Of a stretch of 64,000 nucleotides of DNA, positions 34,620 to 43,539 are shown one piece after another. Within the stretch, counting starts at the first letter, position 1, and each line of letters begins with the position of its first letter. Below the pieces are notes generated by a model. The model had not been told where the DNA came from, searched no databases, and saw only the letters and a list, made by a program, of their open reading frames with translations. The stretch is from Salipiger marinus (lineage in GTDB: Bacteria > Pseudomonadota > Alphaproteobacteria > Rhodobacterales > Rhodobacteraceae): positions 1 to 64,000 of the forward strand of contig NZ_FNEJ01000012.1 in the NCBI RefSeq assembly GCF_900100085.1, given 5' to 3'. A program made the position numbers and the translations under genes.

Positions 34620-35275
34620 GACGCGCGCTCCGTGTCGCTCAGGCCGCAGCGCAGCAGGAACAGCTGGATCGCCTCTTCGGAGATGCGCGCGGCATCAAGC
34701 GGCGCGTCGGGGCCGGTGCCCATCAGCATCCGCGCCTGCATTTCGTAATCGGCGTAATGCTGCGCCACCGCCCAGATGTTGATCTGGAACAGCAGCGGAT
34801 CCACGGGGGCAATCTTGCCCTCGGCGATCCAGCCCCGGATCACCTCGGCGGCTTCGTCCACCGCCGCGCGGAGTCCGGGCCAGTGCTTGGCCATTTCCGG
34901 TGCCCCCCGCGCCATTTCCCGCGCAAACAGCCGCGAGATTTCGGGATGGTCCAGGGCCTGCTGGATCTTGCGCTGGATATAGGTGCGGATCGCCGTCCTT
35001 GGATCGTCGCGGTTGGAGGAAAGCAGGAAAATCTCGCGCCATTCGGCAAGGATATGGCCCAGCACCTCCTGATACAGATCCTCCTTGCTGGAGATGTAAT
35101 AGTGCAGCTGTGCCTTGGAAATACCGGCGGCATCGGCAATCGCCTGCGTCGAGGTGCCGGAGAGGCCGTTGCGCGCGAATTCCCGAATGGCCGCGTCGCG
35201 GATGGTTTCCCGCATCCGCGTGCGTTTTGTCTCTACGATGGTCATCGGTTTCCGCATCCCCTCCCGCGCCTGCAT
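34616..35275 (-). CDS. TetR-family regulator of the RutR type
   Basis: A 219-residue TetR regulator. The HTH is IREFARNGLSGTSTQAIADA then GISKAQLHYYISSKEDLYQEV. The C-terminal domain (SRLFAREMARGAPEM and PLLFQINIWAVAQHYADYE) is RutR/YcdC-like, the group that in E. coli senses uracil. Start codons at 35275, 35257 and 35245 are all possible. A bulged hairpin abuts the first, which may favour the shorter forms. It is embedded between the receptor gene and the Rid gene, consistent with control of an N-heterocycle or amide pathway. Confidence 0.88.
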   Translation of the reverse strand: MQAREGMRKPMTIVETKRTRMRETIRDAAIREFARNGLSGTSTQAIADAAGISKAQLHYYISSKEDLYQEVLGHILAEWREIFLLSSNRDDPRTAIRTYIQRKIQQALDHPEISRLFAREMARGAPEMAKHWPGLRAAVDEAAEVIRGWIAEGKIAPVDPLLFQINIWAVAQHYADYEMQARMLMGTGPDAPLDAARISEEAIQLFLLRCGLSDTERAS

Positions 35276-35302
35276 GGGGCGACCCCCGCAAGGGTCGGCC
35301 CC
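35276..35302 (-). terminator. Hairpin between the NMT1-type receptor and tetR genes
   Basis: On the minus strand GGGGCCGACCC and GGGTCGCCCC form a GC stem with one bulged base, immediately before the first possible tetR start codon. It could damp tetR translation or read-through. Confidence 0.45.
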
Positions 35303-35335
35303 GGTCTAATTCGTGCCCTTCGCCCGTGGCGACGG

Positions 35336-36346
35336 TCAGTCCGCGGTCAGCGCGGCCTTGATGTCAAGCCCGTGACCCTTGTTGACGAAGCTGGTATCGG
35401 CCACCTTGGACAGATCGACCGAGCCTTCCTCGATGATGCCCGAGGCAATGGCGAGATCGTAAAACGCCTTGACCCGCTCATCGGTCAGCGCGCCAATCCC
35501 AAGCGTTTCGGCATCGCCCACGTCGATGATGCCCAGCTTTTCGAACTGCGCCACTTCCTTGTCGAGCTTTTCCACCGTCATTTCCGGATTGGCGGCCATG
35601 ATCGCCTCATAGGCAGCGGTCCGGTCGCCATAAAGGAAGTTGTTCCAGCCCTCGATGGAGGCATTTACGAAACGCTGCACCAGTTCCGGGTTTTCCTCCA
35701 CCAGCTCCTGACGGGTTTCAAGCGTGGCGGCATAGGTGCTCCAGCCGTGATCGGCCAGCAGGAAGGTGTCGACCTCGGCGCCCTGATCGGCGGCATAGAT
35801 CGGCTCCGCCGTGCCATAGGCCTGCTGCACCACGGCCTCGTCGCTCAGGAACTGCGCCAGATTGAAGCCGTAGGGGCGCAGCTGTTCGTCGCGGAAGCCG
35901 TGGTCATCGACCAGCCACTGCCAGAAGCTGAATTGCCCGTCCTTGGAAATCAGCACCGTCGGCGCCTCGGTCAGAGCCGCGAAGCTGTCATATTGCCCGG
36001 CATGGGTCATCAGGGTCTGCGGGTCTTTCTGGTAAAAAGCCGCGACGACTGTGGTGGGAATGCCGTTGCGCACATTGTCGAAAGACAGCAGCAGATTGCC
36101 CGCCATCAGGAAATCGAGCCGCCCGGCGGACAGCATGGGGCGGTTGTTGACCTGCGGACCGCCGGGCTGGATCTCCACCTCCAGCCCGTATTTTTCGTAA
36201 GTGCCGTCGACCAGCGCCTGATAAAAGCCGCCATGTCCGCCCTGTGCCAGCCAGTTGGTGCCAAACACCACCGGATCGGCGGCCCATACCGCACCTGCCG
36301 CCCATATCGCGCCAAAGGCGCCAAGGACCGTTGTCTTTGCAAACAT
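35336..36346 (-). CDS. NMT1/THI5-like ABC transporter substrate-binding protein
   Basis: A 336-residue periplasmic protein with a signal peptide (MFAKTTVLGAFGAIWAAGAV, cut after WAA near 23) and the NMT1/THI5/SsuA fold: VVFGTNWLAQGGHGGFYQAL, YGLEVEIQPGGPQ and DFLMAGN. Such receptors bind thiamine-precursor pyrimidines, riboflavin, sulfonates, taurine and related small heterocycles. It is separated by one base from the FAD-oxidase gene; its permease and ATPase genes lie upstream in the same operon with catabolic genes between. The ligand is unknown. Confidence 0.9.
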   Translation of the reverse strand: MFAKTTVLGAFGAIWAAGAVWAADPVVFGTNWLAQGGHGGFYQALVDGTYEKYGLEVEIQPGGPQVNNRPMLSAGRLDFLMAGNLLLSFDNVRNGIPTTVVAAFYQKDPQTLMTHAGQYDSFAALTEAPTVLISKDGQFSFWQWLVDDHGFRDEQLRPYGFNLAQFLSDEAVVQQAYGTAEPIYAADQGAEVDTFLLADHGWSTYAATLETRQELVEENPELVQRFVNASIEGWNNFLYGDRTAAYEAIMAANPEMTVEKLDKEVAQFEKLGIIDVGDAETLGIGALTDERVKAFYDLAIASGIIEEGSVDLSKVADTSFVNKGHGLDIKAALTAD

Positions 36347-36347
36347 T

Positions 36348-37730
36348 CTAGTTCTCCGTGTTGGGGTCTTCGCCGCGCGCCATGTCGGCGGTCCAGCCCC
36401 GGGTTTTTCCCGGGTTCATCAGGCCATAGGGATCGGCCAGTTTCTTGAAGGCGATCTGGCTGTCGTCGATTTCCTTCATGCCGCCATCCTCGATGGTGAC
36501 GACATGGGGATCAAAGATCGTGCAGCCGTCCTTTTCCTCCAGCTCCGCGATCAGGTCATACATCGCGTCCTTGCCGCGATAGCGCACCAGCGGCAGCGCG
36601 AAGATCTGGATCTCGCCATCCATGCGCGCCATTTCGTGATGCCAGAACAGATCCTCGCCATGGCGCTGCATCTGCCGCATCACCAGTTCGGGATCAAAGG
36701 GCCGGGGATAGGCGACCTGAAGATAGGTCCAGCCCTTGTCCATCTTCAGCGCCTGCAGCGTGGTGTGATTCCAGCCGCATTCATAGGCGGGCTGCAGCCC
36801 GGCCTCCTGAATTTCGGTCTTGGTCATGGCAAAGGACACCCGCCCGCCCTTGGCCTCGACATCGGCGCGGAACCGGTCCATTTCCTCGGGCGCCACCATG
36901 GCGAAGATCGCGTCGCGATCCGCCGGGAAATAATCGCCGAATTTGCGGTAATAGGGCGCAAAGCGCCGCTCCACCGCCGACAGCAGATAACAGTCAAGCC
37001 CGTCCTGCTGCACGTCGATGGCGAAATCGAGCGCGCGGTCATATCCGTCAAACAGCGCTGCGGTGTGAATCCAGTCGGTCGCCTTGGTCAGCGCCAGCCC
37101 GATTTCCACGACAATGCCATTGGTGCCATAGGCGTGCTGCACTTTCTGGATCTCGTCCCCATGCAGTTCGATGACCTGCGGCTCCGGCTCCACCGTCACC
37201 ACCTTGACATAGGAGATATTGCCGGGATCGCGCAGCATCCCGTGCCGCAGCGAGCCGATGCCGCCGGATCCGCCCGCCAGAAAGCCGCCGATCGTCGCCA
37301 TCTGCCGGGTGGAGGGATACATCAGCAGTTCCTGCCCGGTCTCCCGCGCCGCATCGTCCAGCCGCGAGATCCGCGCCCCCGCCTGCACCCGGGCATGGCC
37401 GGGCGTGATCTCGATCACCTCGCTGAGCCGGGTCAGATCCATGATGACCCCGCCCTCCAGCGGCACGCATTGCCCGTAATTGCCGGTGCCGCCGCCGCGC
37501 AGGGTCAGGGGCACCCGGTGCCGCGCCACCAGCGAGGCGACATGTTTCACCTCCTCCACGGTCTGCGGCATCACCAGCAGTTCGCCGCGCAGATCCTTCA
37601 GCTGGTCGTTGAGGATGGGGCTATACCAGAAATAGTCATGCGACCGCGCCGCGAGGTATTTCTCGTCGGCATGGACGCGGATCTTGCCCAGTTCGGCGGT
37701 AAAGGCGGCCTGATTCCAAGTCTTCGTCAT
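36348..37730 (-). CDS. FAD-linked oxidase (PCMH/VAO family)
   Basis: A 460-residue flavoprotein. The PCMH FAD-binding domain has VPLTLRGGGTGNYGQCVPLE, VIMDLTRLSEV and MATIGGFLAGGSGGIGSLRHG; the C-terminal KLADPYGLMNPGK is the usual closing motif of glycolate-oxidase/D-lactate-dehydrogenase-like members. ATG 37730 overlaps the amidohydrolase stop by 4 bp. It would oxidise a hydroxy or amino-alcohol carbon with O2 or an electron carrier. Its linkage to amidohydrolase and creatininase genes suggests a step in degrading a nitrogenous cyclic compound. Confidence 0.9.
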   Translation of the reverse strand: MTKTWNQAAFTAELGKIRVHADEKYLAARSHDYFWYSPILNDQLKDLRGELLVMPQTVEEVKHVASLVARHRVPLTLRGGGTGNYGQCVPLEGGVIMDLTRLSEVIEITPGHARVQAGARISRLDDAARETGQELLMYPSTRQMATIGGFLAGGSGGIGSLRHGMLRDPGNISYVKVVTVEPEPQVIELHGDEIQKVQHAYGTNGIVVEIGLALTKATDWIHTAALFDGYDRALDFAIDVQQDGLDCYLLSAVERRFAPYYRKFGDYFPADRDAIFAMVAPEEMDRFRADVEAKGGRVSFAMTKTEIQEAGLQPAYECGWNHTTLQALKMDKGWTYLQVAYPRPFDPELVMRQMQRHGEDLFWHHEMARMDGEIQIFALPLVRYRGKDAMYDLIAELEEKDGCTIFDPHVVTIEDGGMKEIDDSQIAFKKLADPYGLMNPGKTRGWTADMARGEDPNTEN

Positions 37731-38926
37731 GCGTGCTCTCCTTGAATTCCCGGCATCCGCCTGCCGTCCTGCCAGATCTCGCGCGCAGCGCTCGCCCGGC
37801 TCACCGCATCCGCCGGGCCGCTGGCCGCGATGCGGATGAACGAGGCGGGACCGCCCTCGCGCAGGCTCAGATCGCGGCCCATCCAGCGGGCCGGCGTGGC
37901 GCTGATCGCGTCGAGCCATGTTTCGGGATCGAGATGCCCGGTCAGGACTGCCAGCCGGTAGAGATCCCACAGGTCATAATCGCCATAGGGGAAGAAGCCG
38001 TCGCGGACATTGTCCGACCCCAGCATCACCGGCACCCCGGCATGGCGCGCCTCCTGCAGCGGGGCAAGGCCGCGCAGGCGTGGCGTGCGGCCCGCGCTGG
38101 CATCCTGCAGATAGCTGTTGGCGCCGGGCAGCACGGTCAGCCCCACGCCCGCCGAGGCCGCGCGGTCCAGCAGCCGCTGCACCTCTGCGGCATCGCGCAC
38201 CGACAGCGCGCAGCCATGCCCGCAAAGCACGCGCCCCGCCATGCCGCGCCGCGCCGTCTCGGCGATGATGGCGTCGATGCCCTGCGCTTCGGGGTCGAGC
38301 CCTTCGTCCACGTGGAAATCCAGATCGAGCCCGTGCCGTTCCGCCAGATCGAAGACCGTGGCCAGCTTGGCGGGCAGATCGTCGTTGCGATAGACAAAGG
38401 CGCCCATCACGCCGCCTTCGGCTTGCAAGGTCTGCGCCACGGCGGGGCCGATGTCCTGCAGCGCATCAAGCGGCGTCAGCGAGGCGAGCTGCAACTCGAT
38501 CCGGTCTCCCCAGTCCTGCGCCAGTTCCCGCAGGACGTGCCATGCCAAGGGCGGCGCGGCCTTGTGCCAGTCGACATGGCTGCGCATCAGACGGGTGCCA
38601 TGGGCGGCGGCGCGCGCCAGCCCGGACCGCGCCCGCTGCCGCAGATCGGCTTCGGTCCATGTTTCGGCATCCGCCGACATCATGTCGATGGCGTCAAACA
38701 GCGAGGCGGCGCGGTGCGGCATCCGCTCGGCGGTGAAGGTCTTGTCGAGATGGACGTGAATGTCCGCAAGCGGCGGCATCACGAAGCCGCCGCCGCTGCT
38801 GGCAGAGGGGCGGAGCGCGGTGATCCGGCCCTCGCGATGGGTCAGATCCCAGTGCCCGGCGCGGCCCGCCAGCGTAAGGCCGGTCAGGGTGGCGCCGGAT
38901 CCGTCGGGCGTGGTCATTTGGGTCAT
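37727..38926 (-). CDS. Cytosine-deaminase-like metal amidohydrolase
   Basis: A 399-residue amidohydrolase-superfamily enzyme of the CodA branch. The HVHLDKTF metal site (His57, His59), LMRSHVDWH, DFHVDEGLD, LCGHGCALS and LGSDNVRDGF (metal Asp) are all present. CodA-type enzymes deaminate cytosine, creatinine or isoguanine; others open hydantoin-like rings. ATG 38926 overlaps the permease stop by 4 bp. A longer open frame into the permease gene is not used. Together with a creatininase-family enzyme and an NMT1-type importer it suggests an imported N-heterocycle is opened here. Confidence 0.9.
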   Translation of the reverse strand: MTQMTTPDGSGATLTGLTLAGRAGHWDLTHREGRITALRPSASSGGGFVMPPLADIHVHLDKTFTAERMPHRAASLFDAIDMMSADAETWTEADLRQRARSGLARAAAHGTRLMRSHVDWHKAAPPLAWHVLRELAQDWGDRIELQLASLTPLDALQDIGPAVAQTLQAEGGVMGAFVYRNDDLPAKLATVFDLAERHGLDLDFHVDEGLDPEAQGIDAIIAETARRGMAGRVLCGHGCALSVRDAAEVQRLLDRAASAGVGLTVLPGANSYLQDASAGRTPRLRGLAPLQEARHAGVPVMLGSDNVRDGFFPYGDYDLWDLYRLAVLTGHLDPETWLDAISATPARWMGRDLSLREGGPASFIRIAASGPADAVSRASAAREIWQDGRRMPGIQGEHA

Positions 38927-39786
38927 CCTTCGCGCTTGATCTCGCTCTCGTGCCAGTGGCCGAGAACGGCGCGGGACAGCCACGAGGTCGCGAGGAAAAT
39001 GATGACGCCCAGCACCGACACCAGAAACAGCGCCGCGAACATGCGCGGGATTTCATTGCGGAAGCTCGATTCCAGAATGCGCGAGGCAAGCCCGGTATTC
39101 TGCCCCGCCGTGCCCGCGACAAATTCGGCCACCACCGCGCCGATCAGCGCCAGCCCGCCCGCGATCTTCAGCGCGGCCATGAAATAGGGCAGCGCCGAGG
39201 GGATCAGCAGATAGCGCAGCCGCTGCCACGGCGTCGCCTGATAGAGCCGGAACATGTCGCGCAGGTTGTGATCGGCGCTGCGCAGGCCGATGGCGGTGTT
39301 GGACAGGATCGGAAAGAAGGCGACGATCCATGCGCAGATCAGCAGGGCCGCGAAGGTGTTGCTGACATAGATCAGGATCAGCGGCGCGATGGCGACCACC
39401 GGCGTCACCTGCAGGATCACCGCAAAGGGAAAGAGGCTCATCTCGATCGGGCGGGACAGGGCAAAGACCATGCCCAGCGACACGCCGCCGATGATGGCCA
39501 GCGCCAGCGACAGCAGGGTAAGCTTGACGGTGAACAGCGCGCTCTGCATCAGCGACGCGCCGTCGGTGACCAGCGTCTTGGCGATCAGGCTCGGCGCCGG
39601 GATCAGGTAATGCGGCACCTCGTGATACCAGACCAGAAATTCCCAGAGCCCGATGGCGCAGCCAAGTGCCGCCACCGGCAGGATCAGCTGCAGCCGCCGC
39701 TCCCGCCGTTCGCGCAGCAGGCGCGGGTCGGGCGCGTGGAGGTCGACGGCAAGGCCGGTTTCGGGGTCAATGGTTGAGATCGACAT
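38923..39786 (-). CDS. ABC transporter permease (NMT1/SsuC type)
   Basis: A 287-residue permease with about six transmembrane helices and the binding-protein-dependent loop: RLYQATPWQRLRYLLIPSAL followed by PYFMAALKIAGGLALIGAVV, the SsuC/TauC pattern. An N-terminal cytoplasmic extension of about 30 charged residues precedes the first helix. It overlaps the ATPase gene by 20 bp and the amidohydrolase gene by 4 bp. It works with the ATPase at 39767 and the receptor at 35336. Confidence 0.92.
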   Translation of the reverse strand: MSISTIDPETGLAVDLHAPDPRLLRERRERRLQLILPVAALGCAIGLWEFLVWYHEVPHYLIPAPSLIAKTLVTDGASLMQSALFTVKLTLLSLALAIIGGVSLGMVFALSRPIEMSLFPFAVILQVTPVVAIAPLILIYVSNTFAALLICAWIVAFFPILSNTAIGLRSADHNLRDMFRLYQATPWQRLRYLLIPSALPYFMAALKIAGGLALIGAVVAEFVAGTAGQNTGLASRILESSFRNEIPRMFAALFLVSVLGVIIFLATSWLSRAVLGHWHESEIKREG

Positions 39787-40573
39787 GGGTCATGGTCCCT
39801 TCCAAGGCGGTGCTGACCTGTTTGCAGGTCTCGGCATAGGTGGTGGACATGCGGTAATCGGCGGTGCGCGGAATGTCGGTGGCCAGCGGGATGTCATGCA
39901 CCACGCGCCCGGGCCGGGCCGCCATCACCACGACGCGGCTGGACAGGTAGACGGATTCAAACACCGAATGCGTGACGAAGATCACCGTCAGCCCATGCGA
40001 TTTCCAAAGCGCCAGCACCTCGTCATTCAGTTTGGACCGGGTCATTTCGTCCAGCGCCGCGAAGGGCTCGTCCATCAGCAGGAGCTTGGGCCGGGTCACC
40101 ATCGCCCGCGCGATGGACACCCGCATCCGCATGCCCCCCGAAAGCTCGCGCGGATAGGAGGTGGCGAAGTTCGACAGCCCGACCATGGCCAGCGCCTCGT
40201 CGACCCGTTCGCGGGCTTCGGCCTTGCCCAGCCCGTGCAGCTTCAGCGGCAGGTGGACATTGTCGAACACCGTGGCCCATGGCATCAGCGTCGCCTCCTG
40301 AAAGACGAAGCCGATATCGCTGCCGTCGCGGCTTTGCCCGGCGGGGTGGCCGTTGACGGTGATGGCGCCCTTGGAGACGGACAGCAGCCCCGCGATCATC
40401 TTCAGCGCCGTGCTTTTGCCGCAGCCCGACGGGCCCAGAAAGCTGACGAATTCGCCCTGTTTGATGCTCAGCGACATGCCGCGCAGGGCGATGGTGCCGT
40501 TGCTGAACACCTTGTCGACATCGCGCATGTCGATCAGATCGGGCGCGGTCGCGCCGTGCGGAAGCGTGCTCAT
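39767..40573 (-). CDS. ABC transporter ATP-binding protein (SsuB/TauB type)
   Basis: A 268-residue ATPase. Walker A GPSGCGKS at 47-54, Q-loop FVFQEATLMPW, signature LSGGMRMRVSIARAM, Walker B LLLMDEPFAALDE and switch histidine in VIFVTHSVFESVYL are complete. It energises uptake of the ligand of the NMT1-type receptor. It starts 3 bp after the creatininase gene. Confidence 0.94.
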   Translation of the reverse strand: MSTLPHGATAPDLIDMRDVDKVFSNGTIALRGMSLSIKQGEFVSFLGPSGCGKSTALKMIAGLLSVSKGAITVNGHPAGQSRDGSDIGFVFQEATLMPWATVFDNVHLPLKLHGLGKAEARERVDEALAMVGLSNFATSYPRELSGGMRMRVSIARAMVTRPKLLLMDEPFAALDEMTRSKLNDEVLALWKSHGLTVIFVTHSVFESVYLSSRVVVMAARPGRVVHDIPLATDIPRTADYRMSTTYAETCKQVSTALEGTMTHVDLNH

Positions 40574-40576
40574 CGC

Positions 40577-41377
40577 TCAGATCTCCGGTTTGCGGTCAAG
40601 CCAGGACAGCGGCAGGCTGTCGATCTCCGCCATGGCGGCGACCAGCTTTGTCACGGCATGGGCAAGCGTGGCCTCGCCCTTTTCGGCGCTGGCCAGATGC
40701 GCCTCGCCACAGGCGCCGCTGGTGCTCAGATCCTGCGTTTTCCAGCCGGGTTTGACGGCGCGGCCCAGACCCAGATGCTGCGTCTGTTCCGCCAGATCCT
40801 GCCCGCGCGAGCGGAAATCGCGGGCAAGGCTCATGTCCACATTGGCAGGATCCAGCGCCAGCATGACCGAGGTTTCCATGTCGCCCGCATGGATGCCATG
40901 GGCAAGCTCGGTGCCGGAATAGATCCCCTCCGGCATGCCGAAGCCGAACCAGTTGGCCGAGAACGCCATCATGCCATGGCGGATGCGCAGATCCCGCGCG
41001 GCCATGTCCATGGCGGGGATATTGCCGCCATGCCCGTTGAGAAAGACCAGCTTGCGCACCCCGGCCCGGGCCACGCTGGCGCCGATCTCGCGCAGGACAT
41101 GGCCGAAGGTTTCGCCGGTCAGGGTCAGCGTGCCGGGAAAATCGATGTGCTCGTCGCTTTTGCAGATCGCCTGCGTGGGCAGGATCAGCACCGGGCTGGT
41201 GTCGGGCAGCGCCGCCGCCAGCCGCTGCGCCACATTGTGCACGGTGCAGGCATCCACCGACATCGGCAGATGCGGGCCATGCTGTTCGATGGCGCCGATG
41301 GGCAGCACCGCGATCAGGCGGTCATGGTCCAGTTCCGCAAAGGCCTGTCTGGAATAATCGGCCCAGAACCGCTTCAT
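40577..41377 (-). CDS. Creatininase-family amidohydrolase
   Basis: A 266-residue creatinine amidohydrolase-family protein. The metal ligands are visible: Glu31 and His33 (IGAIEQHGPHLP), Asp42, His116 (NGHGGN) and Glu168 (HAGDMETS). I use ATG 41377; the open frame upstream extends into the operator region. It is the first gene of a minus-strand operon with an ABC importer, amidohydrolase and FAD oxidase, divergent from gntR. The family hydrolyses cyclic amides such as creatinine and also processes other amides and nucleotide precursors, so the substrate is open. Confidence 0.9.
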   Translation of the reverse strand: MKRFWADYSRQAFAELDHDRLIAVLPIGAIEQHGPHLPMSVDACTVHNVAQRLAAALPDTSPVLILPTQAICKSDEHIDFPGTLTLTGETFGHVLREIGASVARAGVRKLVFLNGHGGNIPAMDMAARDLRIRHGMMAFSANWFGFGMPEGIYSGTELAHGIHAGDMETSVMLALDPANVDMSLARDFRSRGQDLAEQTQHLGLGRAVKPGWKTQDLSTSGACGEAHLASAEKGEATLAHAVTKLVAAMAEIDSLPLSWLDRKPEI

Positions 41378-41463
41378 CGGGCCCGCCCCGCCGTAGGGGG
41401 TGTCTGGTTGGTCTTGGTCATTCTGGTCTCCCTCGGGGAAACAGTAGAAAAAAAGATAGCAAA

Positions 41464-41474
41464 TGGTCAAACTA
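41464..41474. promoter_or_regulatory. Candidate GntR (FadR-type) operator, site 1
   Basis: TGGTCAAACTA fits the TNGTNNNACNA consensus of FadR-subfamily GntR proteins exactly. It lies in the divergent space 87 bp upstream of the creatininase gene, next to an AATTGGTC word that recurs at site 2. Confidence 0.55.
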
Positions 41475-41578
41475 ATTGGTCAGTTTTTCGGGCAGGTGTG
41501 GGCGGCTGCATGTTTTTCGGGCAGTTGCCCCGGACGCGCGCGACCAGCTTGGGGCAAAAACCGCTTGCACGACTCAAA

Positions 41579-41598
41579 TTGGTCTGACCTATTACCAA
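41579..41598. promoter_or_regulatory. Candidate GntR operator, site 2, at the gntR start
   Basis: TGGTCTGACCT (41580-41590) is one base off the FadR-type consensus, and a wider dyad TTGGT...ACCAA spans 41579-41598. It ends next to the gntR ATG, a good position for autorepression. Confidence 0.5.
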
Positions 41599-41599
41599 T

Positions 41600-42334
41600 A
41601 TGACCGAGCCCGTCCTCTCCCCTGACCCCGTCTCCGACGATCTGGCCGCCCTGCCGCCGCTTGGCCGCAGCCGTCAGATCATGGATGCGCTGGCGCGCTA
41701 CATTCAGGCGCGCAACCTGCAGCCGGGCGACCGGCTGCCGCCCGAACGGGAGCTGACCGCAGCGCTCAAGGTCGGGCGCTCCAGCATCCGCGAGGTGGTG
41801 AGCCAGCTTTCCGCGCTTGGCATCGTCGAGGCGCGGATCGGCTCCGGCACCTATCTGCTGCGCCAGATCTCCGCCGAAACCATCTACATGCCGCTCAGCC
41901 TGTCGGCGGACGGTCTGGCCGAGGCGCTGCTGATGACGCTGGAGGTGCGGCGCGGCATCGAGATCGAGGCCTCCATCGCCGCCGCGCGCCGCCGCACGCC
42001 CGAAGACATGGCGCGGATGCAGGAGGCGCTGGAAGAGATGGAGCGCACCCATCACCGCGAAGGCGGCAGCGGCAAGGCGGATTTCGCCTTTCACATGACC
42101 GTCTATGACGCGGCGCATAACCCGCTGTTCCGCCAGCTTCTGGAACAGATGCGCGACATCTTCGAACGGTTCTGGGACCGGCCCTTTGACCGGCCCGATT
42201 TTGCCGCCCGGTCCTTTCCTTATCACCGCACCCTCTTCAACGCGATCTGCGCGGGAGACACGGCGGCTGCGGCAGAAGAAACCCGCAAGATCCTCGACGT
42301 GGTCGAGGAGGACATCAGGAACATGCGTCCATGA
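41600..42334 (+). CDS. GntR-family regulator, FadR subfamily
   Basis: A 244-residue regulator. The winged helix has LQPGDRLPPERELTAALKVG and RSSIREVVSQLSALGIVE; the C-terminal FCD domain has DFAFHMTVYDAAHNPLF and FPYHRTLFNAICAGD, including metal-binding histidines. No ribosome site precedes ATG 41600, so the message may be near-leaderless. The gene lies between the creatininase operon and the PLP-enzyme/ABC operon, and candidate sites flank both promoters. It overlaps the next gene by 4 bp. Confidence 0.92.
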   Translation: MTEPVLSPDPVSDDLAALPPLGRSRQIMDALARYIQARNLQPGDRLPPERELTAALKVGRSSIREVVSQLSALGIVEARIGSGTYLLRQISAETIYMPLSLSADGLAEALLMTLEVRRGIEIEASIAAARRRTPEDMARMQEALEEMERTHHREGGSGKADFAFHMTVYDAAHNPLFRQLLEQMRDIFERFWDRPFDRPDFAARSFPYHRTLFNAICAGDTAAAAEETRKILDVVEEDIRNMRP

Positions 42335-43485
42335 CCGACCTCTACGAGGCCTCCCGCCTGATCGTGGCCCACGATGCCGAAAGCCTGCTTGGCGCCGTGG
42401 TGCCGCCCATCGTGCAGACCTCGCTGTTCACCTTCGACAGCTATGACGAGATGATCGCGGCCTATCGCGGCGAGATCACCCGCCCCATCTACAGCCGCGG
42501 CCTTAACCCCACCGTGCGCGCCTTCGAGGTGAAGCTGGCGGAGCTGGAACAGGCCGAAGACGCGCTCGCCTTCGCCTCGGGCATGGCGGCGATCTCGGCC
42601 TCGGTGCTGGCCAATGTGGCGCCGGGCGACCGGATCGTGGCGGTGCGCAACGTCTATCCCGATGCGTTCCGGCTGTTCGGCACCCATCTGCAGCGCATGA
42701 AGATCACCGTGGACTATGTGGACGGCACCGATCCGCAGGCGGTGGAACGGGCCCTGCCCGGCGCCAAGCTGCTGTATCTAGAAAGCCCGACAAGCTGGGT
42801 GATGGAGGCGCTCGACGTGGGCGCGCTGGCGGCGGCGGCACAGCGGCATGGCGTGTTTTCGGTCATCGACAACAGCTGGGCCACGCCGGTGTTTCAGAAC
42901 CCGCTGACGCTGGGGGTCGATCTGGTGGTGCATTCCGCCTCCAAATATATCGGCGGGCACAGCGATGTGGTGGCGGGCGTCATCGCCGGATCCAAGGCGA
43001 ATGTCGACCGGGTGCGGGCAGAGATTTACCCCTATCTGGGCGGGCGTATCGCGCCGATGGATGCGTGGCTGCTGCTGCGCGGGCTGCGGACGCTGCCGCT
43101 GCGGGTCGCCGCCCATCAGGACAGCGCGCTGGAGATCGCGCGCCGCCTGCAGCAGCTCGACTGTGTCGACCGCGTGCTGCATCCGGGCCTTGCGCCGCTG
43201 CCGCCGGGGCTGCGCGGCACCACCGGCCTGTTCTCATTCCTTTTCCACGATGGCATCGACCTGCGCCGCTTCTGCGACGCGCTGCGGCTTTTCAAGCTGG
43301 GCGTCAGCTGGGGCGGGCATGAAAGCCTCGTGGTGCCCGGAGATGTCGTGCTCGAACAGAAGGCCAGACCCAACTCGGCCCATGAATTCGGCATCTCCGC
43401 CCGCTCGGTCCGGCTGCATGTCGGGCTGGAGGGGACAGAGGCCCTCTGGGCCGATCTGACTGCGGCCATCGCTGCCGCGCGGTGA
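42331..43485 (+). CDS. Cys/Met-metabolism PLP-dependent lyase or transferase
   Basis: A 384-residue enzyme of the cystathionine gamma-synthase/beta-lyase family. YSRGLNPTVRAFE (Tyr54, Arg56), the FASGMAAIS phosphate loop, Asp180 (VIDNSWATPVF) and the PLP lysine 205 in HSASKYIGGHSD are intact. Members eliminate or exchange substituents on sulfur or other heteroatoms of amino acids. It is co-transcribed with gntR (4-bp overlap) and followed by an ABC importer, so the transported compound may be an amino-acid derivative rather than a sugar. Confidence 0.92.
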   Translation: MTDLYEASRLIVAHDAESLLGAVVPPIVQTSLFTFDSYDEMIAAYRGEITRPIYSRGLNPTVRAFEVKLAELEQAEDALAFASGMAAISASVLANVAPGDRIVAVRNVYPDAFRLFGTHLQRMKITVDYVDGTDPQAVERALPGAKLLYLESPTSWVMEALDVGALAAAAQRHGVFSVIDNSWATPVFQNPLTLGVDLVVHSASKYIGGHSDVVAGVIAGSKANVDRVRAEIYPYLGGRIAPMDAWLLLRGLRTLPLRVAAHQDSALEIARRLQQLDCVDRVLHPGLAPLPPGLRGTTGLFSFLFHDGIDLRRFCDALRLFKLGVSWGGHESLVVPGDVVLEQKARPNSAHEFGISARSVRLHVGLEGTEALWADLTAAIAAAR

Positions 43486-43539
43486 CGGCCCATCCCGGGC
43501 CGACACGCACCGACCGCCGTTCAACAGGGAGAGAAGACC

